Assembly (NCBI RefSeq): GCF_021917145.1
Contig: NC_061068.1
Coordinates: forward strand, 10,672,975-10,736,974
Source of the DNA: Hypomesus transpacificus
Lineage: Eukaryota; Chordata; Actinopteri; Osmeriformes; Osmeridae
DNA length: 64,000 bases
Direction: 5' to 3'
Both the position numbers and the translations under genes were made by a program. Below are positions 1-19,479 of the stretch, piece after piece (the first letter of the stretch is position 1; each line of letters opens with the position of its first letter). The notes beneath the pieces were generated by a model. That model did no database searches. It saw only the letters and a program-made list of their open reading frames with translations, and was not told where the DNA came from.

Positions 1-27
1 TTCAGTAGTACACTACGCATGCACTAC

Positions 28-3000
28 CTTGAAGGAGCTGTGCACCAGTGTCTCGTCCAGGTCAATAACCACACAGATCTTTCCCTCATCCTGGTAGGTT
101 AGCTCAGGCAGCAAGCTGGTCCCTGGGACCTAAGTGAAGAAGCAGGGGGTTTAAGTTAGGGGTGCATAAACAACAACAACCACACACATGCACAACTACA
201 AAGTCACAGGCCTACCCCATTTCCTGCTTACTTATATATCATTATACCGTTTTCTTCCAGTAAGAATCTCTTACACTGAAGTTTATAGTCGATCTTCTTC
301 ATTCACAACACTAAGCCACAGACGAGTGCGATGTAGAAGCACACTTGGCAATCAAGTAACAACATTTGTAATTTTTAGTTTAAAGTTACTCGACACACCC
401 CACAAATGATGGGATTCCTTGGGGAATATCCCATAACTGTGTCAGATTCAACATAAATATCACATTTTAAAGATGAAGAGCCAATATTGCACTATTTGGA
501 GAACTGCATGCCAGGAAGAGTACAGAAATATCTTACATTCTTATAACCTACTCTTACAACACACGGTTTGGCTAGGCCCATTGTCTAAACTCATTATAAC
601 CACAGTGATATTGTCCTTTACGTACTTGATGAAACTGGTAGCGAAGGTTTTGAAGTAGACCAAGCTAAACAGAGATGGAAAGATAGTTAACCATGTTAGT
701 TAACCATCAATCGCCACCAAAATGGTGCAATTTTGAACAAAGAAACAACTTTCAAGCCTAAATACAACACCATTTTACTGTGATGCCTTTCACCATGCAC
801 TATTTATCTGCAACAGTTTGGTATTGGCCTGACGTTAATATTGTCTGGTAGCCAGCATATCCTTCATAAATGGACTGTGGTCCTGCAGCACCCTGAGACT
901 TGCTGTGCTGCAACAAAAATCATGACAGTAAAATCTAATGCCAAGTTGAGCCAAACCATGTTATAACTTCACATGTTAGATATTCTGTACTCAGGCAAAG
1001 TGGTAGTTTGGCACTTGAAATGTGTTTATAGGTATATCACAATCAAAAACGACTTGGTGTGTTCTGAAAACCAATGATCCAGTAAGAACCAGGCATTTTG
1101 AACACTGAGGAAGTCAGGTAGCCTACCAATTTAATTGACTATCTTGCAGGAAAGAGGTTTAGCCCAATTCGAACCATGCAGCATAGTACTAACTGAGCCT
1201 CAATGGCTATTTCAATGGCAATTCATTTGATCGTCTCAATTTAAGTTAAATGTTCTGACACTTGTGACTGTGGAAACTATAAAGAGATTTGACTCTCCTG
1301 GTCAAATAAATTGTTGGTAAGACCTAAACAGAACACCAGTCTGCATCTTTAAATGAATTATAATTTTTATGTATCAGGTTATTGTAATTTCAGTGTTTCC
1401 CACACAGACTAATTTGTGGCCGTGCGCCACAGAATCAACACTGGCCGCCACATATTGCGTTTCGTTATTATATTTTTTTTTAACGCTTTTTAAAACACAC
1501 AGCGTATTCGTTCAGCTGCATTTCCTTTCCCTGCTCTACCTCGGTCTCTCTGTCACTCAAGCAGCTCTCTAACATACACACACACAGTCACAATGTCAGC
1601 ACACATTAGCAACGATGCATAGATACGCCGTTCTAGTAAGACAAACAGTGATATCAGCGAGCCTTCAGCATTAGTACCGTTGCTAAAAGTCTAGGAAAGT
1701 TGAGGATACTATTCGCTAGGTACCTATGAACATGTCTTAATCTGCTAGACAAGTGGGTTCCCCTTCGTTCTGGTGAGCAGTCCCACAAGCCCTACTTACC
1801 CATCGTCATGGAGCCGACCAGCTAAATAGTTATTTAGCAATAGCGTTGCTAGCTGCATATATGAAGAAATTGTTTACAATATTTTTAGGCTTCAACCAGT
1901 GCTGCTCAAGCAGAAAGACAGGGTCATGGAGAGAAGGAGATAGATTCGTTAGGCATTGAAGAAAGAGTAGGAGAGGAGGACAGCATCCAACATGCTGCTG
2001 TGAGAGAGCCAGCTGAAGCAACAGGTGAGGTGGACAAACAGATGTAGAAACAGGCAGGTAAGAAAGCAGGACTCAGGACAAAGGAACTCAATGAATTATT
2101 GTCAAGAACACCCCCCCCCCCCCCGTCCCCCCCCCCCCCCCCCCGTCCCCCCCCCCCCCCGTCAGACACGGGGCGACCCCCCACGAATTGCTTTCTAATC
2201 TGTGGGAAACACTGAATTTCAATATTCGGCAAATGCCCAATGTAAAATTTTCTTTTGACAAAGTGTTTTCCATCATAAATTATCAGAATACATGCAGCCA
2301 CATGGTCTAAGGAAATCTTGATCTCATAATGTGTGTTTTTGGTGTGTAGAAAATATATCTGCTCCCTTTTTCTCAAACCTGGAACATACAAAGGAACAAC
2401 AACAAAAATAGATATGAGCCAATGAGGGGGCAGTTGAAGGGTTACCTTGGCGATTGACCCATTGTCCTCAGGAGGCAGTAGGGCATCTTGGGCAGGGGGA
2501 AGAGGCTGAGGGGCATCCTGTGCTCGAAGGCAACAGAAAAGCGCTTTAAAGATATTCCGGCTCCGAGGCTTCTTTGGGGAAGATTTATTCACCTGGCCTA
2601 AAAGAGGTTAAAGACAACAATCAGTAATCAATAAACAGATATTTAAGGTTTAAGGCTGATACATTACAGAGACTGACTTGTACGAGCAGTGGCAGCGGCA
2701 ATGAGCTTCCTCCAGGGTCTCACTAAGATAGAATCTCATTGCTATTACATCGATCAGCTTTCCTCTCTGGTCTCTACTAAAGGCTGACAGATCAGAGTGG
2801 GGAGGTAACTGATCCCACTCTGTGTAGTACTATTTCTGCCTGGCCACAGTTCACAGGGTCAGAGGGGACCGGTCTCCACTTACAGGCCTAGGCCTCTGGA
2901 CGCACGAGAGGGGAAAGTATAAAAAGCCACTGACATAGCCTACTCACAAACAAACACACAATGACAGAATGCCTATTATTAGACAACCATTGACGCTGTT

Positions 3001-5974
3001 GCTCGTTATATTTAAGTAACAAAGTCAACTGACTAGCACTTGGGAGAAGTAGGGAGGAACAGTGGACACTACAAAACCATGTACTTTGGTTTGAAAAAGA
3101 AAAATGGATTCTCTTACTACATGCTCTCCCCTCGATGAGATCAACACACAAGCGCAAAACAATATTTCAAAGTTGTTGTGTAAGAAACACCGACTGGTGT
3201 GACAGTAAACACTGTTCATAGGACTTAAGAGAAGAGGCACCACATTGGTGCAAGTGTAACAAAGGGGGAGTTGCTTGTCAGTCTTCCTGATCTTTCCCCC
3301 CCACTGGTACTTGATCCCGAGACCTCTGCCTTACAAACGCGACTACTTATCAGCTACACCAACGGCGCGGGGGACCTATGTACATAGGCCTATTTGAGAA
3401 GTGAGTTCACCAATCTAGATCGGCTACACCAGACACCAATTATTTTATTTTGCTAAAATTACGCTAAATGGTCAGTGCTTGAAATCCAAGTGGTATAACA
3501 CGCATTGAACAATATGCTTTTACATTTGCATATTTCTTAGGTGAGAGCTGACAAAATGCAAAACACTTGATAAAATAAAATGTGGATCTGGTCTAATCTT
3601 TGTTGATGCCTTTTTATTTGTATTAAAAGGCAGTTAAGAGTTTAGGTGCTGTGTAGCTTTATTAAGAGTTCAGGTGCTGTGTAGCCTATCTTATTCTTGT
3701 AATCATTTAAAGTTCTTAACACTTATTTAATGCTGTAGATTCTTACAGTAATTACAGTCTGGGGCATCAACCATCCTTAAATGTATCGGGTCATGAATTG
3801 TGTCTGTTGAACCCTCATGTTGAAATTAACCTACTGATACCTAATCTGTGGCCCTGTAGGTGATTTTCCGATACTATACTGTGATTATAGCCTGGCTGCC
3901 AGCCCAACTTCTCCCCGCCCACAAAAAAATTTGGTCAGGAAGTTGGGTCTGGAGGGTCTCGTATTGGGGACAACTACAGAAAACCAGAATCGGGACGGAC
4001 CAATGAAATTGCCAGGGCGGGCTTTATACGATGATAGACAGATGATCAACAGTAACGTAATCAACAACGTCACGAAAGAGCGCTTGGGTTGAATTCGTTT
4101 TCAACAAACAACATATTACGTTACTCGGTCGATTGGTTGTAGGTCTATCCAATTGAGCAAAGAGGCATTTGTTTTACGAGTTCGGTTGAAACACGCCCCG
4201 TAGTCACAGCCCAAGGGAGAGTTTTCAGACTCATATTCTGACTAGAATTATGAGTATGACAACGTCAGGCTACTGTGATTAGGCATTTAGCAGACGCTCT
4301 TATCCAAAGCGACTTACAGTCAGTACAGAGACATTCCCCCCGAGGCAAGTAGGGTAAAGTGCCTTGCCCAAGGACACAGCATCATGTGTCAGCATTTGAA
4401 TAAGTAACGGTTTCAATACCTCTATAATTTTTCGTTATACCGTTGCTACAGTATGACCTGATTATTTTTGTGTCTCGTCAAACGGAAAGTGCAGGAAACC
4501 CTCAGGTTTTACGCAGCAGAGAAAGTAACCCTCCGGTTGCAACAAGTTAAGAGAGTTAGCGTGTTTAGCACAGGTGAAATAAACTTTGAACAGTACTATT
4601 GGAATGCTACCGACTGAGGCAAATAGCAAATAATACGTCTAATAAACTAGCTAGCATCAGCTAGTTTCACGTTAGCCTACGTTACACAAGAGCATTAGAA
4701 ACATATTTTTCTGGGGAAGAGCAGATTAGCCTACTACAAGACTCAAGTCTCACGCATGTGCTGTGAGACTCACATATTTCAACCTTTTTTCACACTTAAA
4801 TGCACATATTACTGTGTTGATAGTTGTCTGAGTTATACAGAGTTAAAAACCAGACAATAAGAAATATGGTATGGTAATTTCACACCAAACTTTTGATCAA
4901 ACTTGAGAGCACTTATACTAAATTTCTGCAATTTAGGCCTTCATATGTCTTCTACCGTCTGTGTATATATTCACGTTCAATTAAAACTATAATTATGTAT
5001 TGTTCTTTTTAGTAAAGAAAAACAACAAAGAATTTAACTATTTAAATTGACATATTTACTGCTGTTTAAACAATTGTATATGTTGCTTAAAAATAAAATA
5101 TATGGTGTTCAGCAAAAATATTTTTGAGCTGTAATCGCAATACCGTGGTTTTTTTTTCAAGGTTATCATACCGTCAAAATCTGATACCGGCCCATGCCTA
5201 ACTGTGATATGATACTGATTCATAATATTTCCCAAACTAAAAGGTAAGAATATTTTCAGTGATTTAACAAATCAACCTTGTCTTTAACCTTGCGATTTTA
5301 AAAAACCTCTGAAAGAAGATCTTACATGATGCTATGTGTTCAAACGTAAAGATCTAGAAATGTGGGTGTCAAATGAAAAAAGTGTACACACATCCAACAT
5401 AGATCCCCGTAGTTCAATGCGTGATTGTTCCACAGTAATAAAGTATAATGAATTGTCTCATTCATTCATATATTTAAAAATAGACCAATAGATGGTGAAA
5501 CAAATGTGAAACCTCCTGAGCCAATTGTGCTTTTAGATGTGTTGCAACGAGCTGTGAAGTATCTTCAACGCCGTCTAGTCAACGGTACAACATGCTTGCG
5601 TTAGCATTGTAGCTTCCCATCTAACTCTGATATATCCCGTACGCGCGCGCCGTAAGTAAAATGGACACCCACTTCTTGCCCACAATGTCCAAATCAATCA
5701 CCGTAGTTAGCTAGCATTCATAATCTGATTCATTATTTAAATTGGAGTCTTTTGCTAAAAACGCTCCACATAACGATAGATAGTCGTCTGGTCCAGCCAT
5801 GATACAAAACGGACCAACTGTTGTAGCTATCTTACAAGCTCAGCGTCGCGACTCAAAACCAAATCAGCATAGTCACAACCACATTGAACATTACAGTGAT
5901 ATGCGACTGGACTCACCTGTTTTGAACGGCAGTTGATCTTCTCTCTGCACTTGAGTGATAATAGAACTTTCCAT
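28..5974 (-). CDS. ctdsp2: CTD small phosphatase 2 (SCP2), 5' three coding exons, 3' part outside window
   Basis: Family knowledge: nuclear HAD-type phosphatase that removes phosphate from Ser5 of the RNA polymerase II C-terminal repeat and helps silence neuronal genes. Seen: exon 1 codes 5917-5974 (starts MESSIITQ), exon 2 2446-2597 (KKPRSRN, KALFCC), exon 3 28-129. Exon 3 carries the catalytic [10 protein letters not shown] motif (DxDxT/V nucleophile), then a GTAGTG donor at 27. Phases agree (58, 152 and 102 nt). Exon 2 resembles CTDSP2 (NIFKALFCC) more than CTDSP1 or CTDSPL, and exon 3 begins [10 protein letters not shown], close to CTDSP2. The start is the first ATG, with family-like SIITQ after it. 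The remaining phosphatase domain lies left of position 1. Introns 130-2445 and 2598-5916 are rich in transposons. No miR-26-like hairpin was seen in these two introns. Confidence 0.93.
1391..2214. mobile_element. Non-autonomous TIR DNA transposon in ctdsp2 intron 2
   Basis: The left end reads CAGTGTTTCCCACA and the right end is its exact inverse (TGTGGGAAACACTG, 2201-2214). Similarity continues inward imperfectly (GACTAATTTGTGG against GATTAG...TTCGTGG). There is no transposase reading frame. The flanks share AATTTCA/AATTT-type sequence, so the target duplication is imperfect or overlaps the terminus. The ends look hAT-like, but the superfamily is an inference. The interior holds the poly-C tract at 2111-2160. 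Confidence 0.7.
2111..2160. repeat. Poly-C tract with two GT interruptions
   Basis: Three runs of 14-18 C are separated by GT dinucleotides. Runs this long are prone to slippage and misassembly, and the complementary G strand could form quadruplexes. The tract sits inside the transposon of ctdsp2 intron 2 and makes a spurious glycine-rich minus-strand reading frame. Confidence 0.9.
3284..3372 (-). repeat. tRNA-like (SINE-head-like) sequence
   Basis: On the minus strand there is a box-A-like GTTGGTGTAGCTGATAAGTAG followed about 30 nt later by a box-B-like GGGATCAAG. It is flanked by short G/C-rich arms. No intact cloverleaf was found, so this is a tRNA-derived repeat fragment rather than a working tRNA gene. 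Confidence 0.4.
3888..4272. mobile_element. 385-bp TIR element with perfect 9-bp flanking duplication
   Basis: The element starts TAGCCTGG and ends GTCAGGCTA (inverted TAGCCTG). It is flanked on both sides by CTGTGATTA (3879-3887 and 4273-4281), a clean target-site duplication of 8-9 bp as expected for hAT-like transposition. There is no coding capacity. It lies in ctdsp2 intron 1 and sits exactly in the left junction of the next element. Confidence 0.8.
4280..5200. mobile_element. hAT-like TIR element, split by a SINE
   Basis: The right terminus reads ATGCCTA (inverse TAGGCAT) and the left terminus TAGGCAT starts at 4280. Flanking 8-bp duplications are ACTGTGAT (4272-4279, 5201-5208). The 8-bp duplication with TIRs indicates hAT-type insertion. 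The left arm is interrupted by the SINE tail at 4282-4403. The A/T-rich interior has no transposase frame. Confidence 0.7.
4282..4403 (-). mobile_element. 5'-truncated fish SINE (tail and core)
   Basis: This copy shares the core and tail of the SINE at 39402-39578, for example GCAGACGCTCTTATCC, GCGACTTACAGT, GGCAAGTAGGGT and TGCCTTGCCCAAGGACACA. The tRNA head is missing. GCATTT occurs at both edges and may be the target duplication. Confidence 0.75.
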
Positions 5975-6300
5975 CTAACAAATCCAATGCCCCTCAAAGT
6001 CCAATCCGTTCCCCCAAGTCACAGGTACTTTCAACATTCAGCTAGCTTGTTAGCAATCGCGTTTACCAACCCGTTGCGGTTACAGAATAATTAAAACAAT
6101 ATATTTCCAAACTCTTGTATACAGCTAGCGATAATCCTATGTTTCTGTGTTATATTCGTCGTTTGTGCAGTTAAACCTATCTAGTTCACCGCACTGTAAC
6201 GTTGTAAAAGTTATGCTGCGGCCCCTGCTAGTAGCTTGCTTACACAGGGAAAGACCTCGCTATTGCTCCAACATGGAGAATCCAGGCGAAAAAAGCAAAA
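5975..6300 (-). promoter_or_regulatory. ctdsp2 5'UTR and probable promoter region
   Basis: This region lies immediately upstream of the ctdsp2 ATG on the minus strand. CpGs are more frequent here and at 5575-5660 (CGCGCGCGCC near 5643) than in surrounding A/T-rich DNA. No TATA box or transcription start could be fixed. The call is positional. Confidence 0.35.
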
Positions 6301-6350
6301 CAACCGAGGAAATGGGGCACGAGGCGGTTTCAAGTTCCCCTTGCTATTGA

Positions 6351-9300
6351 TAAACAACCATGTCGACTCAAACCTTTAATCAATAAAACAGGAATTGATA
6401 TATTTCTTCAAGAGCAAATAGCTGTTTTTATGTTAAATACATTTTTTTAATCTAAAGTTAGGTTTTAACTGAACGTTTTGATTTATGAGAGCCATTTTCT
6501 CGATACACTGCGCGATGATAACCATTTGTCCGAATCACTTCAGGGAATTGTGCATCTGTCAAATATTTTAATCTTTGTGGTTTATTGCAATAAACAAATG
6601 CTATCAACTGGACACAGTGTGAGGGATTGTGCCGTCTCATCGGTAAATAGCCTTTAAACATTATTACATTACTCTGCAGCAATGGACGTATCTTGCCATG
6701 TTAAATAAAATAAACCCTGACAATTTACATGACATCAAATCTTCTAGTAAGCTTACTATATTTTGATATATATTGTTCTATACAACTTCGAATTTATGGT
6801 TGCAACGACGGATTCAGAATAAACTAGCTGAACTCAAAGATTCATTCCTGATGATTCAAAATGCCCATCACTGACTACGGGCGCCTTGAAACCGTTCGCC
6901 GTCGCCGATTGGATCTTGTGGAGGTAGAACTCTGGGTAGAGGTACCACAGGCATTCTTCTCTACTCGCTTCATTCCCCTGGTACATTCCTGTGTTTGCAG
7001 TAGAAGCAGGTTAAGAGACCGCCCAAAATAAACCACATAGTTAAAGAGGAAGATACAAATAAAACATAAATGTTTAGTCTAATAAAAAGTTAATTGTACT
7101 ATGAATATAGTAAACTCGAATATGATTGTCTATATTATTATTATTATTCTTTATTTATTATTTTATGTATTTGGTTGGGGGGGGGGGGCATGTGCAGATA
7201 CAGTAGGAGGGTAGGGTAAGACAGTGGTACTAGATGTCTATTGGTTGAATACAAATGTATTCAATTGTCACATGATTCCCTGCTGCTTGTAGTGGTAGGG
7301 GGACAGGACCAAGCAGGGAATACTATACATCACAAGGGTGGGGCAGTGGTGTCATCACTCTAATAAGGATTATATGTTAAATACAAAGATGAAACCCCGC
7401 AAACTGAGTGGGACCGTTTATAATATACTAAAGAAAAAAGAGAGGTCAAATTACATCTGTAGTGTGACCCATATGTGCAGGTATTGACTGATTGAATAAT
7501 CAGTATACTCAATGTTGAGTAAGACAAGTTTGCACCATATGATTTGCAGGAAGAGGCCCATGTTCCCTTTCCTCTTTTTTGTCTTGCCCTGGGGTGGCCT
7601 CTGCCGTAGCCTGTAGGGCCCTCTATTTCTAAGACAGGGGGCCTAGTGGACAAAATGTGAAGCATGGTCAGTGTGAGAACCACACAGATAAAATTTAGGA
7701 ATTATTGTACAAATTATTACAAAGAAAATATGTTGATAGTGTATTTAAGATATTTGATATAGATAAATTTGAGCCAACGGAATCCTTAGTGAAGTTAACT
7801 CTTGAACTCTTGTACTCGCTGTGAAGTATTTTACTGTTGATTGTTCTTCTACGGGTACAGTCTTGCACTATTTGGGGTTCATGTTGTTTTAATTTGTAAC
7901 TTGTATAACTGCATGCTCTTATGGGTCTTCCCTTGGCACTTGTTTAGTTTTTCACTATGTATGCTTCATGTTTTGGCTGCTTGCAATGTTTGGGACTACC
8001 TCGTTGTTGTGATCAGTGACCTATGCTCTTTTGTAAAGCTCTCTCTTGGAAGTCACTTTGGATAAAAGCGTCTGCTATATGCATAAACGTAAATGTAAAT
8101 AAACTGCGGGCGTGAACTGAAGAAGCCGGGAATTACATACAAAGAAATGACAATATTGTTCAACACACCTTGAAGCAAATTCAACATCAAATGTTATTAT
8201 TGTAGTGAGATTACTTGTAGAAAAAGTTATATTACTATTGTAATTCTATTGCAGAACATTTGTATTGTGATTGTGACTGTGAGCAACAAGGACAACCAAT
8301 ATATCTTTGGTAAACCTCAGACCGATGTTCAATCATCATAAATAGACTCCCAAGTTTATTCCGAGAGTTCTGTTTATTGAACTGCATAACACATGAGCTC
8401 ATCTTATTAAGCAATAGGAGTATTTGTTTAGTCACGCATTATGCATTTGTTCTAGCTTGTAGGCGCCCCCTTGTGTTGTCGACAGAGGAATGGAGAGGAA
8501 ATCAGTTCTCAGACTAACTTCGTTTCCTTAGAGCAGCACAAATATAGAAAATAGAAGTATCTGCACTAAAAGTCGAAGATTAATCATAAATGTCAAATTG
8601 TAACCTTTAACTGCCAATAAGCACTTTACAGTGAGTGACAAGAAGCACTATAGACAAACAAATGTGTTGTCAGGTTCTGAATAAGCCTGAATAAGTCTTT
8701 ACCAAAGAAAATCTCGCAGAATGTTTCCTCAACTAATCTGCAGACATAGGTCTATCATAGAGCTCTGATTGCCCTCCGACATATGATCATCTTTCTGGTC
8801 AGCTCCGCTATAAAAACTAAAACAAAGTTTAATAATGCTGCAAGCAGCAATGGCGGATTCCTCCCAACGTTTGCTAAACATTTTAAAAATGACATGTTTC
8901 TCACATAACATTTCAAGGCAACTGGATGGCTGGTTTTCAAGTAGGCCTACTTTTTGGTAGTTTTTCATTAATAATCATTGTCGAGAAAAATACATATTGT
9001 GCACCGGACATTATGGGTTATTGAGACTTGATGGTTCCTCATGATCAATAAAAAATGCATGCAAACTATCAAACATTTTGACCTGGCAGCGTCGAAATGC
9101 CACCATTTTGAATGTGACAACTTTGAGGCGTGGTCTGTAGTGCCACTTGTGATTCATCAACTCATTTCACACGTTTGAGCTTACGATGTTCAACAAGTTA
9201 AATACGTAGAAGATAGCATCCTTAACCACTCATAAGTGAGAACACAACCAGAGAATGTCTAATAAATATCCTTAAACAGGCTCTGACACAACTGTCAGTG
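6351..9300. other. Intergenic DNA, no gene seen
   Basis: No conserved coding block was recognised on either strand. It holds a 12-base poly-G run (7177-7188), a repeat relic ending near 8101, and otherwise A/T-rich unique sequence between the divergent 5' ends of ctdsp2 and higd1. Confidence 0.6.
7841..8101 (+). mobile_element. Retrotransposon relic with the shared GCGTCTGC tail
   Basis: It ends TTGGATAAAAGCGTCTGCTATATGCATAAACGTAAATGTAAAT in two blocks, the same 3' tail (inverted) as the SINEs at 4282-4403 and 39402-39578. The upstream part carries no coding sequence that I recognise. It is probably a tail fragment of a SINE or its LINE partner. Confidence 0.5.
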
Positions 9301-9310
9301 TCAGCTGGTC

Positions 9311-9336
9311 GCGTGACGTACAAAGCTTATCACGTG
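9311..9336 (+). promoter_or_regulatory. Candidate hypoxia-response/CRE cluster upstream of higd1
   Basis: GCGTGACGTA (9311-9320) and CACGTG (9331-9336) give two RCGTG cores of the HIF type and a TGACGT half-CRE within 26 bp. They lie about 700 bp before the higd1 ATG and probably just upstream of a non-coding first exon. HIG1 family genes are known hypoxia-induced genes. The binding itself is inference. Confidence 0.35.
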
Positions 9337-10040
9337 TCAAGATGAAGAGACGCGCGCTCAACACATTTTGTAGGCCCGGTACATTGACTCGGAAGGTCGA
9401 TACCATTTCGTGAGCACTGCATCTACCGTAACATCACTACTATTAACATTAACATTAAAATTACTAGAGCAAAAACCAATAATATGCCAACGTTGTTTAG
9501 TGGTACTGTGGCAGAATAGACAGCTCCGCAAGAGACGAATGCGGAAGTGTTTCACGAAGCCAAGAGTCGAATCTAGAGAGAGGCGGACCCAACAGGTTCA
9601 ACATTGAATCAAAAGGGCTGATCTAGGAGTCAACACAAGAACTCACTGCTCACCACCAGCAAGCTACAGTACCAAATGTAGGTAGTGACGATGTTAGTTT
9701 GTGTTGGGCTATCTGGGCTATTATGTATTATTTCTGGCTAGTCTAGACAGACTCTGGAGTTCTTGTAGCATTTGGTTTTGGAAGAGGGTCTAGGCTGTGT
9801 TGTATTAGCAGCAATTCTTAAATCGATTTTAATAATGTATTTCAAAACGAGACTATACTACTTCAACTAGATTTATAAATTAAGTGTTAATAGCTGTCTA
9901 ACTAGGCTATTTTTGGGACGTTGTACACAAATTGTCAGCCATGGTAACCTGCTAGATCATTGTATTGAAATGTGTAGCCTAGCCTCTATGTAGCTCACTA
10001 ACATCCTTCCTCCCCGTTTTTTTTCAAGCCTAAAATCAAC

Positions 10041-10680
<640 letters not shown>

Positions 10681-10718
10681 ACCTACTAGCCAGTAATGCA
10701 GGTCATTGAGTTTGACGA

Positions 10719-10724
10719 TTAAAA
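10719..10724 (+). terminator. Candidate poly(A) signal of higd1 (ATTAAA)
   Basis: ATTAAA occurs 38 bp after the higd1 stop codon. It is the nearest recognised signal variant. The actual cleavage site is not visible. Confidence 0.45.
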
Positions 10725-10944
10725 ATGATTGCCTGAACGATTTTTCTTCTTATGACTAGAATTCAAAAACGATTCCTCCTATCAAAGTAACATTCCACTT
10801 TTGGCAGGGCATTTGATTTGGTAAAGTCAACAACACAGTTTTCACCTAAACTGATTTAATTACCTTTTTAATTCAATTTAATGTAGGTGAATTGGTAAAA
10901 GAAAATCCTTAAGTACAGTCCACCCGTGCCAGCGAAAAACTAGC

Positions 10945-11090
10945 TTTTCGGTGGTGCACCTGGTTTGTAATCCAATTGCGAGTCAGAGGACATTTAGTTC
11001 AAGGCCCAGTATGGGGGGTGACTGATGAGCAGCTTGACTATCCGTCACACTAACACACATAGAAATACCCCCAGAATCATTCTACTATGA
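10945..11090 (+). repeat. tRNA-like repeat fragment between convergent genes
   Basis: Box-A-like TGGTGCACCTGGTTTGTAA and, about 35 nt later, box-B-like TAGTTCAAGGCCC give the layout of a tRNA-derived SINE head. A proper acceptor stem is not evident. The slc11a2 3' end lies just downstream: an AATAAA on the minus strand is at 11296-11301. Confidence 0.4.
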
Positions 11091-12228
11091 CTCTTGGATA
11101 GGAAGGCATCTTGTTCAGGAATGAATTCCAAACGATCATTTTTATGGGTAAGAAATAGATTACATGCATATCACACCTCTGACCTTTATACCAGGTACCT
11201 GTCAGTGTGGCTGCCAGTAAGATGGCTCTATATAGACGAGCCAAATTATATCCTCCACTAATAATTTTATCACAAAAGTATTTTAGTTTTAGATTTTTAT
11301 TATTGTCTTAAAGTAATATATTTAACAGAGTTGAGATACATGTTCCTAACTTTACCATGGATGAATGAAAAAGAGTCTCAAACACTACTATTGAAGTTGT
11401 ATAAGTTTTATATAATAATGCTGTCTAGGCGATCAAGAAATGTGACGGAAATATAAATATATTTTAAACAAATATTGTCTTTTTCTTTTGTCATTTCAAT
11501 TTTACAAATGTAAAGTTATATAAAAAGCCAATAATATGTTGGTACTTTGGTTCTTAAAAAAAAAAGTTACAATAACTTACACAATTATTAAATAATAAAA
11601 AATGATTTCACACCAAATAAGTCAGTACAGAACTACTATACCTTGAAAATTATTTCCATTCCAAACAAAGAAAGCTAGTGACAAAGACCAGGACTGAAGC
11701 CTTGAAATCTGATAAAGTACACATAATTTATAAGTGCTTAATGTCCCATAATCCAGTTAAATTATTTAGCTGTTATCAATTATATTAATTAATATTAATG
11801 ACAAATAAAATAGTATACATCTTAAATAACTATTGCTGATTTGAGTCTATGCCAAAAGTTTGGAATAAAGGTTTTGCTACAAACTAATCAACAATAAATT
11901 ACAGTAAAATCTGATTTTGATTTGGGTTTTCACATCAATACATAGACTGACAACTGTAACAATAATTTACTTTAACAGTAACATAGTGTAACAAGCAATT
12001 ACAGCACTAACGAAAGTAACCCGTGACAGGCCAATGTGTTAACCAACTTGTGGAATGTCAAGTGTAATGGCATAAGGCACCAGTAAACATAAGGTTGTGT
12101 TTACAGAAGGACACTTTAAAGACGCTAAGGCACAGTGTAATACTGTCCTGGTTTAGACTCAGAGGTCCCTCTTATAGTTCAGGTCATACTCATTCATAGG
12201 TGTTTTCTCTCTAGCCACAGGTCCACTT

Positions 12229-19479
<7,251 letters not shown>

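Noticed and set aside
1924-2592. 222-aa minus-strand frame with a glycine-rich stretch
   Set aside because: It is ctdsp2 exon 2 read through its donor into intron and a transposon poly-C tract; splice site and phase explain exon 2 alone.
3284-3372. Functional tRNA gene
   Set aside because: Box-like motifs occur but no acceptor stem or proper anticodon arm could be formed; better read as a SINE fragment.
1-5974. Possible miR-26 hairpin in ctdsp2 introns
   Set aside because: The mature miR-26 sequence was sought on the minus strand in the two visible introns and not found; the relevant intron probably lies outside the window.
6147-6350. 67-aa plus-strand frame near the ctdsp2 promoter
   Set aside because: No family resemblance, low complexity, and located over the divergent promoter region; likely chance.
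9410-9607. 65-aa plus-strand frame upstream of higd1
   Set aside because: It overlaps the presumed non-coding first exon and promoter of higd1 and does not splice in frame to the HIG1 coding exon.
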